Below, piece by piece: positions 1-13,000 of a stretch of DNA of 64,000 nucleotides (within the stretch, counting starts at the first letter, position 1; each line of letters begins with the position of its first letter). The notes under the pieces are model-generated. The model had not been told where the DNA came from and ran no database searches. It worked only from the letters and a program-made list of their open reading frames with translations. The DNA comes from Quillaja saponaria (Eukaryota > Streptophyta > Magnoliopsida > Fabales > Quillajaceae), in NCBI GenBank assembly GCA_029379385.1, contig CM055611.1, positions 13,028,062-13,092,061 of the forward strand, read 5' to 3'. The position numbers were made by a program, and so were the translations under genes.

Positions 1-2345
1 AGTTTTATTTAAGGACTTTATCTAAAGTAGGGTTCCAACAACACTTAATTGATGTCATTATGAAGTGCATTACTACTACTAAATTCCAACTCCTTTGGAA
101 TGGTGGCATGACTGTTTCATTCCAACCAACAAGGGGTTTTCGTCAAGGAGATCCTTTGTCTCCCTATATTTTCGTTATGTATATGGAACGTCTAAGTCAC
201 TTAATTCCTGACAAAGTTGATTGTGGGGATTGGAAACCAATGTGATTTGGCAAAGATGGTCCAAAAGTGTCACATTTGATATTTACAGATGACTTTTTCT
301 TTTGCTGAGGCAACAAAGGATCAAGCTATTTTAATCAAGAAAGTCTTCAATGATTTCGGCATCTCTTCAAGGTAGTGTGTTAATATCAACAAAACCAAGT
401 TCTTCTATAGCAATAGAGTTAAAAGGATTGTCTAACATGACATTGCTAACATTACTGGATTCAAATCCATGGACAAATTGGGTAGGTACCCAGGTGTGCC
501 TCTTTATCATAGTAGAATCACTAAACGAAACTTTAACCACCTAGTGAAGAAAGTAAGGGCTCGGTTAGCAAATTGGAAACTTAACTGCCTTTCAATGGCT
601 GGGTGTATTACCCTCACTCAAACAGTCTTTAGACCATACTTGCCTATTTCATGCAATCAACCATTGTCCCAGTGTCGACTTGTGACGAGTTAATGAAGTT
701 AAGCAAAAAATTTATTTGGGGAGAGACAGAAAATCAATACAAAATGCATACAATAAATTAGGAGGAATTGACTTTGAGTAAAGACTAATAAAGCCTTAGG
801 CTAAAAGACCTCCAAGCTTCAACCAGTCCTTTCTAATTAAGCTTGGATGGGAGGTGCTTCGAGGCAATGAGGGATTGTGGGCTCAAGTGCTACAAGTGAA
901 GTATCCTGATGGAAGGGATCCCATACAACCCCATACTGCGATGGTGATGGATTTAGCCTTATGGAAGACCTTTATAGACCTGGCCAGATCTCATACATAG
1001 GGCGCGTCAAATCTTTAACAATGGAAACTATACTTGCTTTTGCATAGACAATTGGGTTCCCTAAACTGGCCCTTTATTTGGCATGAATTACCATATCTTG
1101 GGGGATCAAGCTGAGAGTTTGATGGTTATGGACTTTGTGCTTGACATTGGTGAATAAGGCTACGGCAAGTTGGAAGCTTTGCTCCTAGTAAACATTTGTG
1201 ATCATATTAGAGCTTTATTGCCTTCTAGTGCCTTGTGAGTACAGATGAGGCTACTTGGAGTCCCTCTCCTTCTGGCCTTTTTACCCTGAAGTCTACTTAT
1301 CAATTGATTACGGGGCACTGAGATAAGGATACTGACAAAATTTGGAAATAGATATAGAGCTGGGAAGGGTCTTTTTCATGTATGTGTTTTCCTTTGGAGG
1401 TTTGCCAAGGATGTTCTTATGACTAACACTTTTTGGGCCAGATGCATTGATAGTGTTTCTCATATTTGTAGGGGTTATGGCATCTTTGAGGAAACGGTGA
1501 TACATGCTATGAAGGACTATCTAATGGGTGCTGAGAATTGATTGGGAATGGTTTACTTAGGACTCAATTTTTTACTTATGAGTTGAAGGTTTGGATTAGA
1601 GAGAATCTCTGTAACTTAAAGAAAATACATGGCTGGAGCTGGTCTTCGATTTTTGGGATAACGACTTGGTTCTTGTGGACGTGGCATAACATGGTCAATT
1701 TTGAAGATAATTTCCATTGGCCTTTGAACCCAAAAAGGTTATTTTTACGAATGTGAGCAATTCAATAGTCAGAAGTCTCTTTCTTTGGCCACACCTAATA
1801 TTCAAAAGGTGGAGGCTACGATCAGTTGGAAAGTTCCACCAGAAGATTAGTTTAAGGTTAATATCAAGGGTGCTTCTAGGGGGAATCCTGGTCCAATCAG
1901 TGCTGCTGGAGTAATTTGAAATAGTAAAGGACAGTGGCAGCTTGGTTTTAGGGAAAAAGTTGGGTAGTATGGTTCTGTTAGAGCCAAACTTTAGGCTCTA
2001 AGGCTAGGTCTCCTAGCTGCTTGGAACCCAAACTTGAAAAAAATCATGGTGGAAATACATTCACAACTAATCATCATATTGGTTTCTAAGATGTCCAAAA
2101 GCATAATGCTCATTGTCCTTTCATTCAAGAGATTAAAGACCTTATGGCCAAGCAGTGGGAATTTCAACTTTCTCATGTGTGTCGTGAAGGTAATAGGGTG
2201 GCGGATAAACTGAAAAATATAATGTTAGATAGAGAGTTGAATCAGATGGAATGGACTCAACCTTCGAGTGATGTTCAAGAGCTAACTGATGGTGATAACA
2301 CGGGCGTTGCCTGGACAGGTAGAGTAGTTGTTCCTTTTATGTAGT
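1..2345 (+). pseudogene. Decayed L1-type LINE: reverse transcriptase to RNase H
   Basis: Remnant of a plant L1-type non-LTR retrotransposon, cut by the left window edge. Near 135-215 the translation gives GFRQGDPLSPYIFVMYMERL, the reverse-transcriptase block typical of plant LINEs. Around 270-300 the catalytic FADD motif survives only as a changed FTDD in another frame. At 469-640 comes the usual downstream stretch (PGVPLYHSRI, then KVRARLANWK, then LSMAGCITL). At about 1800-2230 there is a plant LINE RNase H region (RGNPGPISAAG, later WEFQLSHVCREGNRVADKL). The pieces lie in order on one strand but in different frames with many stops, so the copy is dead. The end is set where RNase H similarity stops; no poly-A tail or target duplication was identified. 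Confidence 0.88.
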
Positions 2346-5240
2346 TTGTTTTTTGGATTTCCATTATTATCAAAAAAAATATAACATAAAATAAGTTGGA
2401 TTGTTCTTTTGTGAACAATGAAAATATAAATGCATATAAATTTAAAAGATAAGTACAGTAACTTGCAAGAAAAAAAAAAATGGACAGTTGATTTTTATAA
2501 ATGTTCTCGTTAGTTTGAACAATAAATTTGATTTTCTCTATACTCCTAGTTTTTGTTTTTTTTTTTACTTAATACACATTATGTTAGCCTTAATTTTTTT
2601 TAAATATATAATTTACTAAAATAGGATAGAAATCTTGTCATAACTTTACAAGATAAAGAAATTATATTTTTCTAATTCCAAATAAGTCTTATAAAGTGAA
2701 ATATTATTTTCTCACTTTGACCCATTATATGCATTATTTTAAAAAATTTACGTTACTTAAATACATTTTGTTTAATAAAAAATAACATAAATTTTATGAT
2801 ATAATCATTAATTAAGAATATGAAAATTTAAAATTAATAATATATTAGCATATTTTCTTTCTATATTATTCTTTCAAAAATTAAAGGAAAAAATTATTTT
2901 CATTTTCATGAGATTTATACAAATAAATTACCTAATTTTTTCAAGTGATTGAACTTATCTTTTAAATTTATATATAATTATATTTTTGTTGTTGTTCATA
3001 CCATAAAAATTAATTAAAAAATGACCTTTATTTTATTTAATATTCAAACTTAATTCTACTTGTGTCAAATTATATTTTCTTTTCTAATTTATTATTTTTT
3101 AAAATGAGAATAACATAATTTATTAATATTAAGAAAACAACTAGAAATATAAAAGAAAATGTATGTATATATATATTAAGTGAGAAAGATTTAAATGGGA
3201 TTTTTTTTTGGGTGCTTTTAAGAAAAAAAAAAAAAAAAGACTTTTTAAATTTTTTTTTTTTTTTTAATTATCTTGTAACACTATTTGCTGTTCATCCATC
3301 TCAATGAAGGGATTATTGATTTTTCTTAATTTTAGATTTTAGTATCATTTTAGTTAAAACTCAAGAGAGGGAAGTGTTATCTACTAATAATTTTTTTTTT
3401 TTTAAATCTTTCTACATGGCTGACACTTATTTTTTTGTTTGTTCAACTAAGCTATTAACCTACATAACTATAAACATTTGTCATAAAAATTATGGTGATT
3501 TGAAAAGGGTAGAAGTACAATTAATATTTTGTTTTAGCTATGACATGATTGTCATAATGATACAAAAAAGTTGAGCGCTTGAGAGTATAAGAAAATTTGT
3601 AACACCTTCCTTTATTTATTTGTTTTTTATGATAATTTCATTATTATCATCAACAAGTGTTTAGTTTTAAAGTGCAGAACCAGCAAAAATTAAAGGAAAA
3701 AAAAAAAAAAGTGACAAGAAAAAACTATATGATGTAAAAAAAAATTCTTATATAAACTAAATATGTGAAGAGAAATAAGAACATAAAGGTCAAATATTAG
3801 TGGTAAACTTATAAAAATATTATGATATTAGCCCTATCACATGTGTTTTAGCAAGGTTGTGGAAAGAACTCGAGATAACCGAATACCTAATCGAATCGAT
3901 AATTCGATTAGATTAAATTCAAGTACTTTTCTTATTCGGTTTGGTTCAGGTAATTACATTTAATACTCGTTATTTTCGGTTTGGTTACGATTAGTGAGGT
4001 AGATTGCTCATAGGTACCCGTGGTTATTCGAAAATCAAAATATATAATTTTTTTAATTTTTTTTAATATATTGTTGTGTTAATATATAGTTTTATATTTT
4101 TATTTATGTAGAATATGTTGATATATTATGCTTTTTGTATTTTCTTTTTAATAATAACTAATGAATTTAAAGACTATGAGGATCAAAAACAAAAAAAAAA
4201 CAAAAATTTCAGATTAATTATAGTGAAATATTGATAAATTTCAGGTAACCAAATATCCGAACTGAACTACTCATATTTTTTCGGTTTGGGTGCTTTTGGG
4301 TAATGTTTATTTTCGATTTAGTTCAGTTCTACAATTTTAATACCAAAAAATTTCAGTTCAATTCTAAAATTTACCACTACCTAAACTGAATCAACCAGTG
4401 CACACTCCTAGACTGTTTAGCACGTGTGTAAGAATTCTTATTTTTTTTAAGAACTAATATAAAAAATATTATAATTGTTGTATAAAAGGGAGAGAATATA
4501 TAAGTTTTAGAAGAGATTGAATTTTTTTTTTAAAATAATATTTAATTAATTGAAATTAATAATATGTGAGTGTTTTTTTTTTCTTAGAGAAAGTGAGTAT
4601 TTTCTTTGAGAAAATGAGTAGTTTCTAATAAATGATGAAATTTTAGTTTAAAAAGAGTTCAATATTTAGGAGGATACTGTCATTCTTTTTAGAATGGTAT
4701 TTGAATTAAAAATTATATTAAATGGTTAGAGGACACCATAAATGTATTCTGGCTTTTAATATAATATAGTATATAATAAGTATAGTGTAGTAAATATAGT
4801 ATAAAAGTATAGATATAGATAAACATAGATAAATAGATTGTAGTTCCTTACATAGTCAAATTTAAATATAAATCAAAAAAATTTAAACATCCAATCATCG
4901 TTTTTTTTGGTTTTTCTTTTGATTATAATAATAAAATTCATAAAAATATTCTAATTACAAATCAAAATAAAATCTCTATCCAAATATCAATATCTATATT
5001 ATTTGATTATATTATAATCAAAATCAAACACCCTCTAATGAAATATTTGATTGAAAAAAATTATTCTGAATACTCGGTAAGACAGAAAATTACGCAAAGA
5101 CGAAAGTCAAAAAGATACAATCTTTAGAGGTCAAAACGATAATTAAAAAAAAAATGATATTATATACTATAAATAAAAATAATAGTTTTGTAACCACATG
5201 TGTAATAAAATATAATTTTAAATTGTTTACTCAATAATAA
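2346..5240. other. AT-rich spacer without a gene
   Basis: Very AT-rich DNA with many A and T runs (for example near 3210-3265 and 3390-3402). Reading both strands gave no recognisable coding region. The only structured part is the CGGTTTGGTT-rich repeat at about 3850-4415, listed separately. Confidence 0.6.
3850..4415. repeat. CGGTTTGGTT-rich dispersed repeat, probably a DNA-transposon remnant
   Basis: The sequence has repeated TTCGGTTTGGTT-like motifs near 3935-3990 and 4275-4330, separated by a very AT-rich core, and ends in GTGCACACTCCTAGAC at about 4399-4414. Plant hAT-type non-autonomous elements commonly end in GGGGTGTGCAC-like termini followed by CGGTTYGGTT runs, which is the basis for the guess. 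A matching left terminus could not be found, so the class and the left border are uncertain. Confidence 0.35.
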
Positions 5241-5246
5241 TAATTC

Positions 5247-5256
5247 ATATATATGC
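5247..5256 (+). promoter_or_regulatory. Candidate TATA box of the 447-aa protein gene
   Basis: A CATATATATG stretch lies about 30 bases before the sharp change from AT-rich spacer to the GC-richer block that begins near 5280, taken here as the first exon. A second TATA-like stretch (CTATAAATAAA) lies near 5168. The choice rests on spacing only. Confidence 0.3.
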
Positions 5257-5279
5257 ATATCATATTAAAATAAATATTC

Positions 5280-5460
5280 CAGTCCTTGCAATCTAACTCC
5301 GGAGTCCCAACTCTCTCAGTCGCCATCGTCTCCTTATTGTGAGTATTCTGAGTTTCTGGATAACTCGCAGTCCCAAATTTGCATACAGCACTGCGGCGCC
5401 ACAGCCGCAACTTTGATTTCACCTCTGAACTTTGATTTTTCAAGTTCGAAAATTTGATCG
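5280..5460 (+). other. Probable non-coding first exon (5' UTR) of the 447-aa protein gene
   Basis: A GC-richer block, unlike its AT-rich surroundings, ends at a plausible donor (GATCG|GTTAGT, intron from 5461). The next acceptor in the right place is TTTACAG at 6976-6982, followed by coding sequence with a start ATG at 7028. This would make a 5' UTR exon and a 1.5-kb leader intron, a common arrangement in plant genes. The exon start is inferred from composition and is not fixed. Confidence 0.45.
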
Positions 5461-7027
5461 GTTAGTCTATTTTTGTAGCCCTGGTTTTTATATCTTTATT
5501 GTTTATTCTCTCTCCTTTTTTTTTATTTTTTTTTTATTTAAATTCTTGGATTATCTTATGTAGCAGTGGATGATTATGATTATTAATTCTTGGATCCTGA
5601 GTTTTTGCACTATTATTTTTGTATCAGACCCAATTAGCTCCTATGACTGAGAAATTATTATTTTTTAATTCTTGGATTATCTTAGGGAATTAGTAATCTA
5701 ATTGAGTAAGTGGCTCAGCCAATAAGAAAGTATTTGCGGTATCTTTTTGTAAGCATTAAATATTAAGTGACCCTTGTTGACAAGGGAAGTGTTGTTAATG
5801 AAAACTGATCAAATGTTAATTTGACATTATACTGAAATTGATAAAATCAAAAAGAAGAAAGAAAAGAAATTGTATTTGGTGCAGGGCTTAAATTTGTTTC
5901 ATGTTTATTATTTTGGAAATTCTTTGTATTCAAGTGTTCTGTTGTTGATTTGGAAAGTATTGGTTATGTATATGCTTGACCTTTTTCTTGCATTATTTTT
6001 GCAATTGCTTATAGGGCTTTGATCTCACCATGTAAAGATTGAAATGCTAGTAAAGTGCAACATGTCTAAGCCTAGATGTTAGAGCTATTGGGGTGTGAGC
6101 ATGAAGGTGTAGTTTATGAGGTTATTAAGTCATAATTAGTTGTTATTTTAGAGTTGTTAATTTGTATGTATTGATTCTTTTGGTGAAAAGAGTCAAAGAT
6201 GATTTCAAAAGTGGAATACTTATTTGATTATTTGGAAACTTGGGATGTGATTGGAAAGAGAAATTTTAGGATCTTTAAATCAGTCTCTACCTTAGAATTG
6301 AAACATTGTTTGTTCTTTTGCAGAGAATACTTTGGTATGGTTGCATAAGTTGTTTTCTTACTGTAGCTGATAGCCTAGTGCTTTTACTTGATAGACTGCT
6401 GGTTTGTGATGGGGAGTTTTTACGGGATAGATAATTTATAATTTATATGCACTATGAATATGCTTGACATGCAGCCAGCACTACATGGAATGGGGTTGAA
6501 TTAATGTCCCAGAAATTAGGGAACTACAATTCTTCATTAAAAAGAAAAAGAAAGGAGATTTTCTACTCGTTTTGATGTAGTAATCTACTGCTTCTTAAAA
6601 TACTACTACATACACTGTATCTTTGAGATTCAAATCACTGTTCCTTCTGAATACGCCATTGGTGTTTCGAACTTATATCTTAAGTTAGAACTTATATGGG
6701 TCAAATTTATGCCAGTGCCAGGGGTGTCTGATCTCTGGTCAATATAAAGATATAACTCTCACAAAATTTGACTGCTCATTCTGGGTACCTCTGATAATTT
6801 TATGATTTTGAGTACAAATTTGACCAAACCAGAACTGAAGTGAAAACAAAACATATGAATATTATAAGTTGATTTAGATTATTCTTGGGTATTCTTGTAA
6901 ATTGGAATATGTTCTTCTGATTCTTGATTGAAATTTGAAATTGATATTCATTTATTTTTATGTTGTTATTGTCACTTTACAGTCAGAGCGTGATATCTGG
7001 ACTACAAAGATTGCATTAATTTGTAGA

Positions 7028-10000
7028 ATGGTTCCTGACTTAGAGCTGAAAGTGAAGTTGGAAGATGCATTAGACATGTCAGCTGGTAAAGAGAATGTAA
7101 TTGTCCCTGTAGTCCCAGAAAGCAAGGATATGCCCCATGAGTTCAATCACGAGATAAATGCTCATGGCACGAAAGCATTATTTATTGAGACAACTGCTCT
7201 ATCTAATGAAAATGAGGATGTAGAAGTTGATATAACTGACTTTGCAAGATTCAATGTTTATCCAGTGGAAGCTGTGCAAAAGGATGTTACTGAAAGCTCA
7301 AGCTCTTTTGGTGATACAGAATCTCAAACAGAGAATGGGCCAATATTGAGCGATACTGAAGTAGAATCGCAGTTAAACACTGGCAATGAATCTTCATTGA
7401 TTTTTGAAGGATGGTGTGAACCATTTCGAATAAGGTATGTTTCAGTTTGAGTTATGTCATGCATCCATGTGGTATGTCAAGTGTACTCACATTGGTACCC
7501 ACCAAAAAAAAAAAAAAAAACACAGTATAAGATTATGTCCTTCTCAACAGCTCTAGATTAGAATTGTAAGATTGTATTAGGTGTCTATCCTGTGTTTTTA
7601 TGTCACTGCATTAAGTCAGGATAAACACATGAACAGTAAAAATGAAATTTAAAAAAAATTACTTCTAAGCTACAATTAGGGAATATCTATGACATATCTG
7701 AATGACTCTTCTGTTTACGCAGTTCATCTCTGGTTCTTTTCTTTTTCTTTCCTTTTTAAGTTTCTCTGCCGTCAGAAATCTTGAAAGCAAAGAATATTCA
7801 TTTATCTTACTGAAATTATATAAAATGTTGAGAGGAAGAAGTTTTGGTGGCTGGTCCATGTGAATCTCCTTTCATCATTAGCCTTCTGCTGTTTTTGTTG
7901 GATTTTGGAAACGCTGCCATTGCCGTCTTTATCAGGAGAGTAGACGTTGCTTCTCCTGCCCATTCTTGTGGATCTAATTTGCTTATATTTTCTCCTGATT
8001 GTTGTGTCTGGTTTCACCTTCACCTCCTTTAAGAACAGGGTGGAGGGTGAGTACACATGGTCTTGTGCATGACCTGATACCATTTCTTTTACTAGGTCCT
8101 CTAATACTTACACTTATGCTATTCTTCTGTAATTTGAGTCTTGTTCTCTAATCTGTAATTTTCTTTAGTTTTAATTTTTTGTTATCTTATCTTTTTCTAA
8201 AAGTTCATCAAGTTGAGTTTTGGGTAACGGGAGTGAGTGCATAACTCAGTTGAGCACATCTAATACCAGGTTAGAATTAGGTCATTGATCAAAGCTGCGT
8301 ACGTTAGGATAAAACCTAATCTTAACTCAACACTGAATCCTCCAGCAGGTTTTTGCGTCTGCTAATACTTTTACCTAGTATCTCTTGTATCTAATTGGGT
8401 TTTGGTATGGGCCATATGATGATACATGGAAATTACTTCTCAAAAATAAATCACTCTTGTTTGTTGTACTCTTAATTTGTCAATTATCTCAACATTAATG
8501 TTGATAAGTTTTTGTTAAATAAAATAGGATGAGGTAAAGGGCTATAGCTTGAATTATTGAAAAGCTACCCCCATAAGCTTTATTTATAGTAAACAATGGA
8601 ACATAGACTTCCACATCTAAGTAATGTGGGACTATACAATCATTAATATTATATTTTTAACACTCCCACTCAAGATAAAGCATATAATGCTCAATCTTGT
8701 ACATGTAAAACCCAACTATCAATCTCTGCACTCCCCCTCACTTATAACAACCGAAAACAATATGTTAAGTTTTAATCCATTTAACGAATGTACTAGTGAA
8801 TGGTTCCTGTTGTTGGAGCCTCACTCTTCAAACCAATCAATTGATTATAAGAGGAGAGGCACATCTATTCATACATATTGTGAAGTTCTACTATGTTAGC
8901 AATGTAAAGAGTTACCACATTGATACTCCCTCATGTGAAACGTGAAATTCTGACACGTTTCTTGGTTATGCCAATTTAGGCCGGAGTGTTGCTAGAGGAG
9001 TCCTGTTGGTGAGCCTACCATGTTAGAGCCTTACCCTTAAAGCCAATCAATTGGTTATAAGAGGAGTGACTCGTCTATTTCTATGTATTGTGAAGTCTCA
9101 CTATGTTAGAATGTGGGAGTTATAACATTGACACCTATGAATAATACCAGTGAATAGTACATGTGAGCAGTGCCAATAAATAGTACTCTGTGAACAGTGC
9201 ACATGAGAATTTTACGAAAAAAATAAAAAAAACACAACTGGAAAGAGGCGCAACGGGAAAGTGGAGAGGACACTACTGGTGAAGGAGCCACAACAGGAAA
9301 GTTCACACGGATACTCTGTGAGCTATCAAACCCTAAAATAAAAGAAGCTTGAAAAGGAGAATGGTTGAGGTGACTAGGAGGAAATAACTAGGCTTAATCA
9401 TGGCAGAATGCAAAGCCTTTTTTTTTTTTTTTTCCCTTCTTTGCCTTCATGTGGCGTCTAGAGAAACGAAAAAGATGATTAAAGTTTTGGAAATCGGGCC
9501 AAGATTGGACTTTGGATTTAAATCAAACCTGCTTTGGTACTATGTTAAATAAAAAAAAGATTTGGAAAAAGGGCTCAAAAGCCACACTTATAAGCTTTAT
9601 TTATAGTAAACAATGAAACATAGATTTTTCACATCTAAGCAATGTGGGACTGCACAATATATTAATATTATTTTCCTAACAGTTGTAAAGTAATTAGGCA
9701 TGGCATTTGGTAACTTGTGAATTAACTATTGTCGTTCTTTGACTTGATTTCAGTTTCAGTGAACAACTAGTTCTATATGAATGATGATTTGCATTGAATA
9801 TAGATAAAAATTGTTAGAAATATAATATTAAAGCTTATTTCAAGCTATTTCCACTTTCCTCATTCTATTTTATTTAACATGGTATCAAAGCCGGTTGAAT
9901 ATAAACTCAAGCCTGATCTTGGTCCGATCTCCTAAACCTGCCCCTTACCATTCAACCCTAGTCATCTCCTTTTTTTCTCTTCTTTTCTCTACCTCAATTA

Positions 10001-13000
10001 TCTATTATGTTTTAGGATTTGATGTCTCAAACCATCTTTTATCATATTTTCTCTACCCTAGTTGTTTTGTTGGCTGTTTTTGATGTTCATGTTTAGCTCA
10101 TTAGTTATTTTTCTCTTTGATACCATCTCTCCTAAGTTTGAAGAGTTTTCAACATTCTTCGCTTGTTGTTGTTTGCATTGCGGACTCTCAAGTTGTCTCA
10201 CTTATGTCTTTGAAGCACGAAGCGGATTGAAGCTTGCCTTCTATTATTTTTTCTCACTTTGTTTCTTTGAGGCATGGAGTAGATTGAAGCTTGATCTTTC
10301 ATTTCTTATGGGGAGTATTGAGAGTTTTGATAGTTGGGTGATATTTTTCAAGCATAAGCATTATATGCTCCAGCTTGAAGGGGAATGTTAAAGTATATGT
10401 GTTAAGAGTTAAGTCTCACATTGTTTAGATGTGGTAGTCTTGTATTAGTATTCTAATACAAATAAAGGTTATCGTGTAATCTTGGATTAATTCAAGCTAC
10501 AAACCTTTTCTCTTTTATTTACTTTACAAACTCTATTATGTTACATCGGATGCAAATTTGGAAACTTTTAGTTGATAACTTTTAGACAAACTTTTTAAAT
10601 GGCTATATCATGGATTATAAGGACTCGCTAGCTTTTGTGTTGTCCAGAAATAATTATAAATCACAATTAACCCTCTTCTAATATGTTAAAATTACATCAA
10701 TTTATGATGCTCTTTGTTGGAGTCTTAGAAATTAGAAGGAAGTCTCAGTATACTAGTCATGCTGTTTTGAGAAAGATACTGCATTAAGTTTTTGATTGTA
10801 CTAAGTTTCAATTCTTAGGATGACCTTCTCATTGTTTGCTCATACATAAAAAATTGTTAAAATAATGTCTTCCATTTATTATCTTAAGTACTTTGTGATG
10901 TTAGTAGTATCTACTATGTGCAGAGTACATAGTTTTTCTTTCTTTTAGAATCACTGAAATACACGACTTTCACATGCCTTATGTGTGCTCTTAATCGTCC
11001 AGAAAGAGAAAGTTGACAGTTGGTTGGAGGAGGTTCAGTCGTTCTCTTATGTGGCGCTGTAAGTGGATAGAACTGCGACTTAAGCAACTTCAGTCCCAAG
11101 CACTTAAGTATGATAAGGAGCTTGCAGCCTATGACCATAGAAAGCAGATTGAGTTTGAAAAGTTCACTGTAGATGGTTCTAACACCAAGTCAGTACCTTT
11201 TCTTGGTCAGTCACACAGGGATAAAATCATGAAGAGGAAGAAAAGAAAGAGAGTTGAAGAGATGTTTGATATAAAATCATACATGTCTAACCATAATTTA
11301 TTTTCATTCTATGGTATGCGTTGCACATTCTTGTTCTCTCTATGCTTATTATATGTCTTTCTGTTATCTTACCAATTTATTTTTCCTGTTTTCTGTTTTT
11401 ATCATTTTCCAGAGGACAAGAATTTTACTGGTCGTGCTTCTTTGGAAGATTATCATGGTGATCTAGGTAACTAGTTCAACTACTGATTAAGATCCCCTTT
11501 TGGTGATTTCATAGCCTTTGAATTATACATCACCCCTAGACTGTTGGGAAAAAGCGAGTTTTACCTCAACTTTTAATAACAGCCTTAATCTTCCAATAAT
11601 GCTCTCAAGTTTTGACTATTGAAGGAAATAATAAGAGTAGCAAAAAGAAGGTGAAACATCCAAATGAAGCCAAAATTTTCTGGGACATTCCTAAAAAAAG
11701 AAAGTGAGACCTATAAGATGGGACAGATGAAGTAAAAAGTTCTAACAATCTGATAAATGTTAGAAGTGAGAGCATAAAAAATATGAACCTAATTGACCTA
11801 TGGAACCATTACTGTCAAGCCCAATATCAACATAAAAATATAATTCAACATTTCTCTGATGTGCATTAGACCTAAATACTAGATTTTGTAAACTCTGATT
11901 TATTGTACAGGATGCTTATAAAATGTTATATGCTAATAATTATTCTCTGGTTTAATCATTCATTCCCTGTACACTTGACCTCATGTTGCAAAGGGACTTC
12001 CCCAATTATAATTATTTCTCCTTATTTTTCCAATAAATTGAACTGTTACAAGAATTAAAGATATTTATGAAGAATTAGTGATCAATGTGAGAACTAGCGG
12101 AGGAGTTACGAGAGATTTTGCTATGATGAGAGGTTTATCTAAGGATCTGCTTTAAGTCCTCTTCTTTTTGCTGTAGTGATAGATGAACTTACTAGACATA
12201 TACTGGATGAGGTCCCTTGGGTCATGCTTTTTGCATATGATTTAGTTTTAGTTTGTGAAATTAGGACGGATGTCAACCTAGAACTTTGGTGACATACTCT
12301 AAAATTTAGAGGCTATAGGTTAAGTAGAACTAAAACTGAGCATGTTAAGTGTAGGTTTCGGGATGGTAAAAGGAGGATGATTTTTAGTTAGCATCAAGGG
12401 TCAAAAGATTCCAACTAGTGAGCACTTTAGAGTTTAGTTATCTTGAATCAATAATCCTACATGAGGGAGAAATATAAGATGATGTTTCATATAGAATTAG
12501 GACAGGTTGGATCGAAGATGCCAAGATCGAATCTTAACTAGGATCCGTGAACGGTCTACAAGATCAAACCGTAAATTGAAAGATATTGCAAATTTTGCAG
12601 AATATCTCTTAAAAAATATGAATATGCTTGTATTAAGACATAATGATAATGATATATATATAATATATGTATTAATATATATATATATATGTATGTATGA
12701 TGTATGTCTGTATGCATATGACTAACAAAATTGATAATCAATATATGTATTGAGCAAGATCTGGTTCCTTTTAAAAAATAATTATATTATATTAGTTTCC
12801 CAAAAAAATGAAATATTTTGTATGTAATTAGTTATCTTTTATTTTAATTTCTATTATTGGTAATTAATTAGGTATCAATGTATCATAAACCTGGTTATGT
12901 AATGATAATATAAACAGTAATTCTAAAAAACAATTATACAAATTATAAGATAGAAAAGAAGTAATAAATTAAAAAAAATTGCTCTGTTAAAATTGAAAAG

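Noticed and set aside
6935..7027. Longer N-terminus (MKLIFIYFYVV...) for the 447-aa protein
   Set aside because: The upstream part contains the acceptor TTTACAG at 6976-6982 and intron-like sequence, so the ATG at 7028 is preferred.
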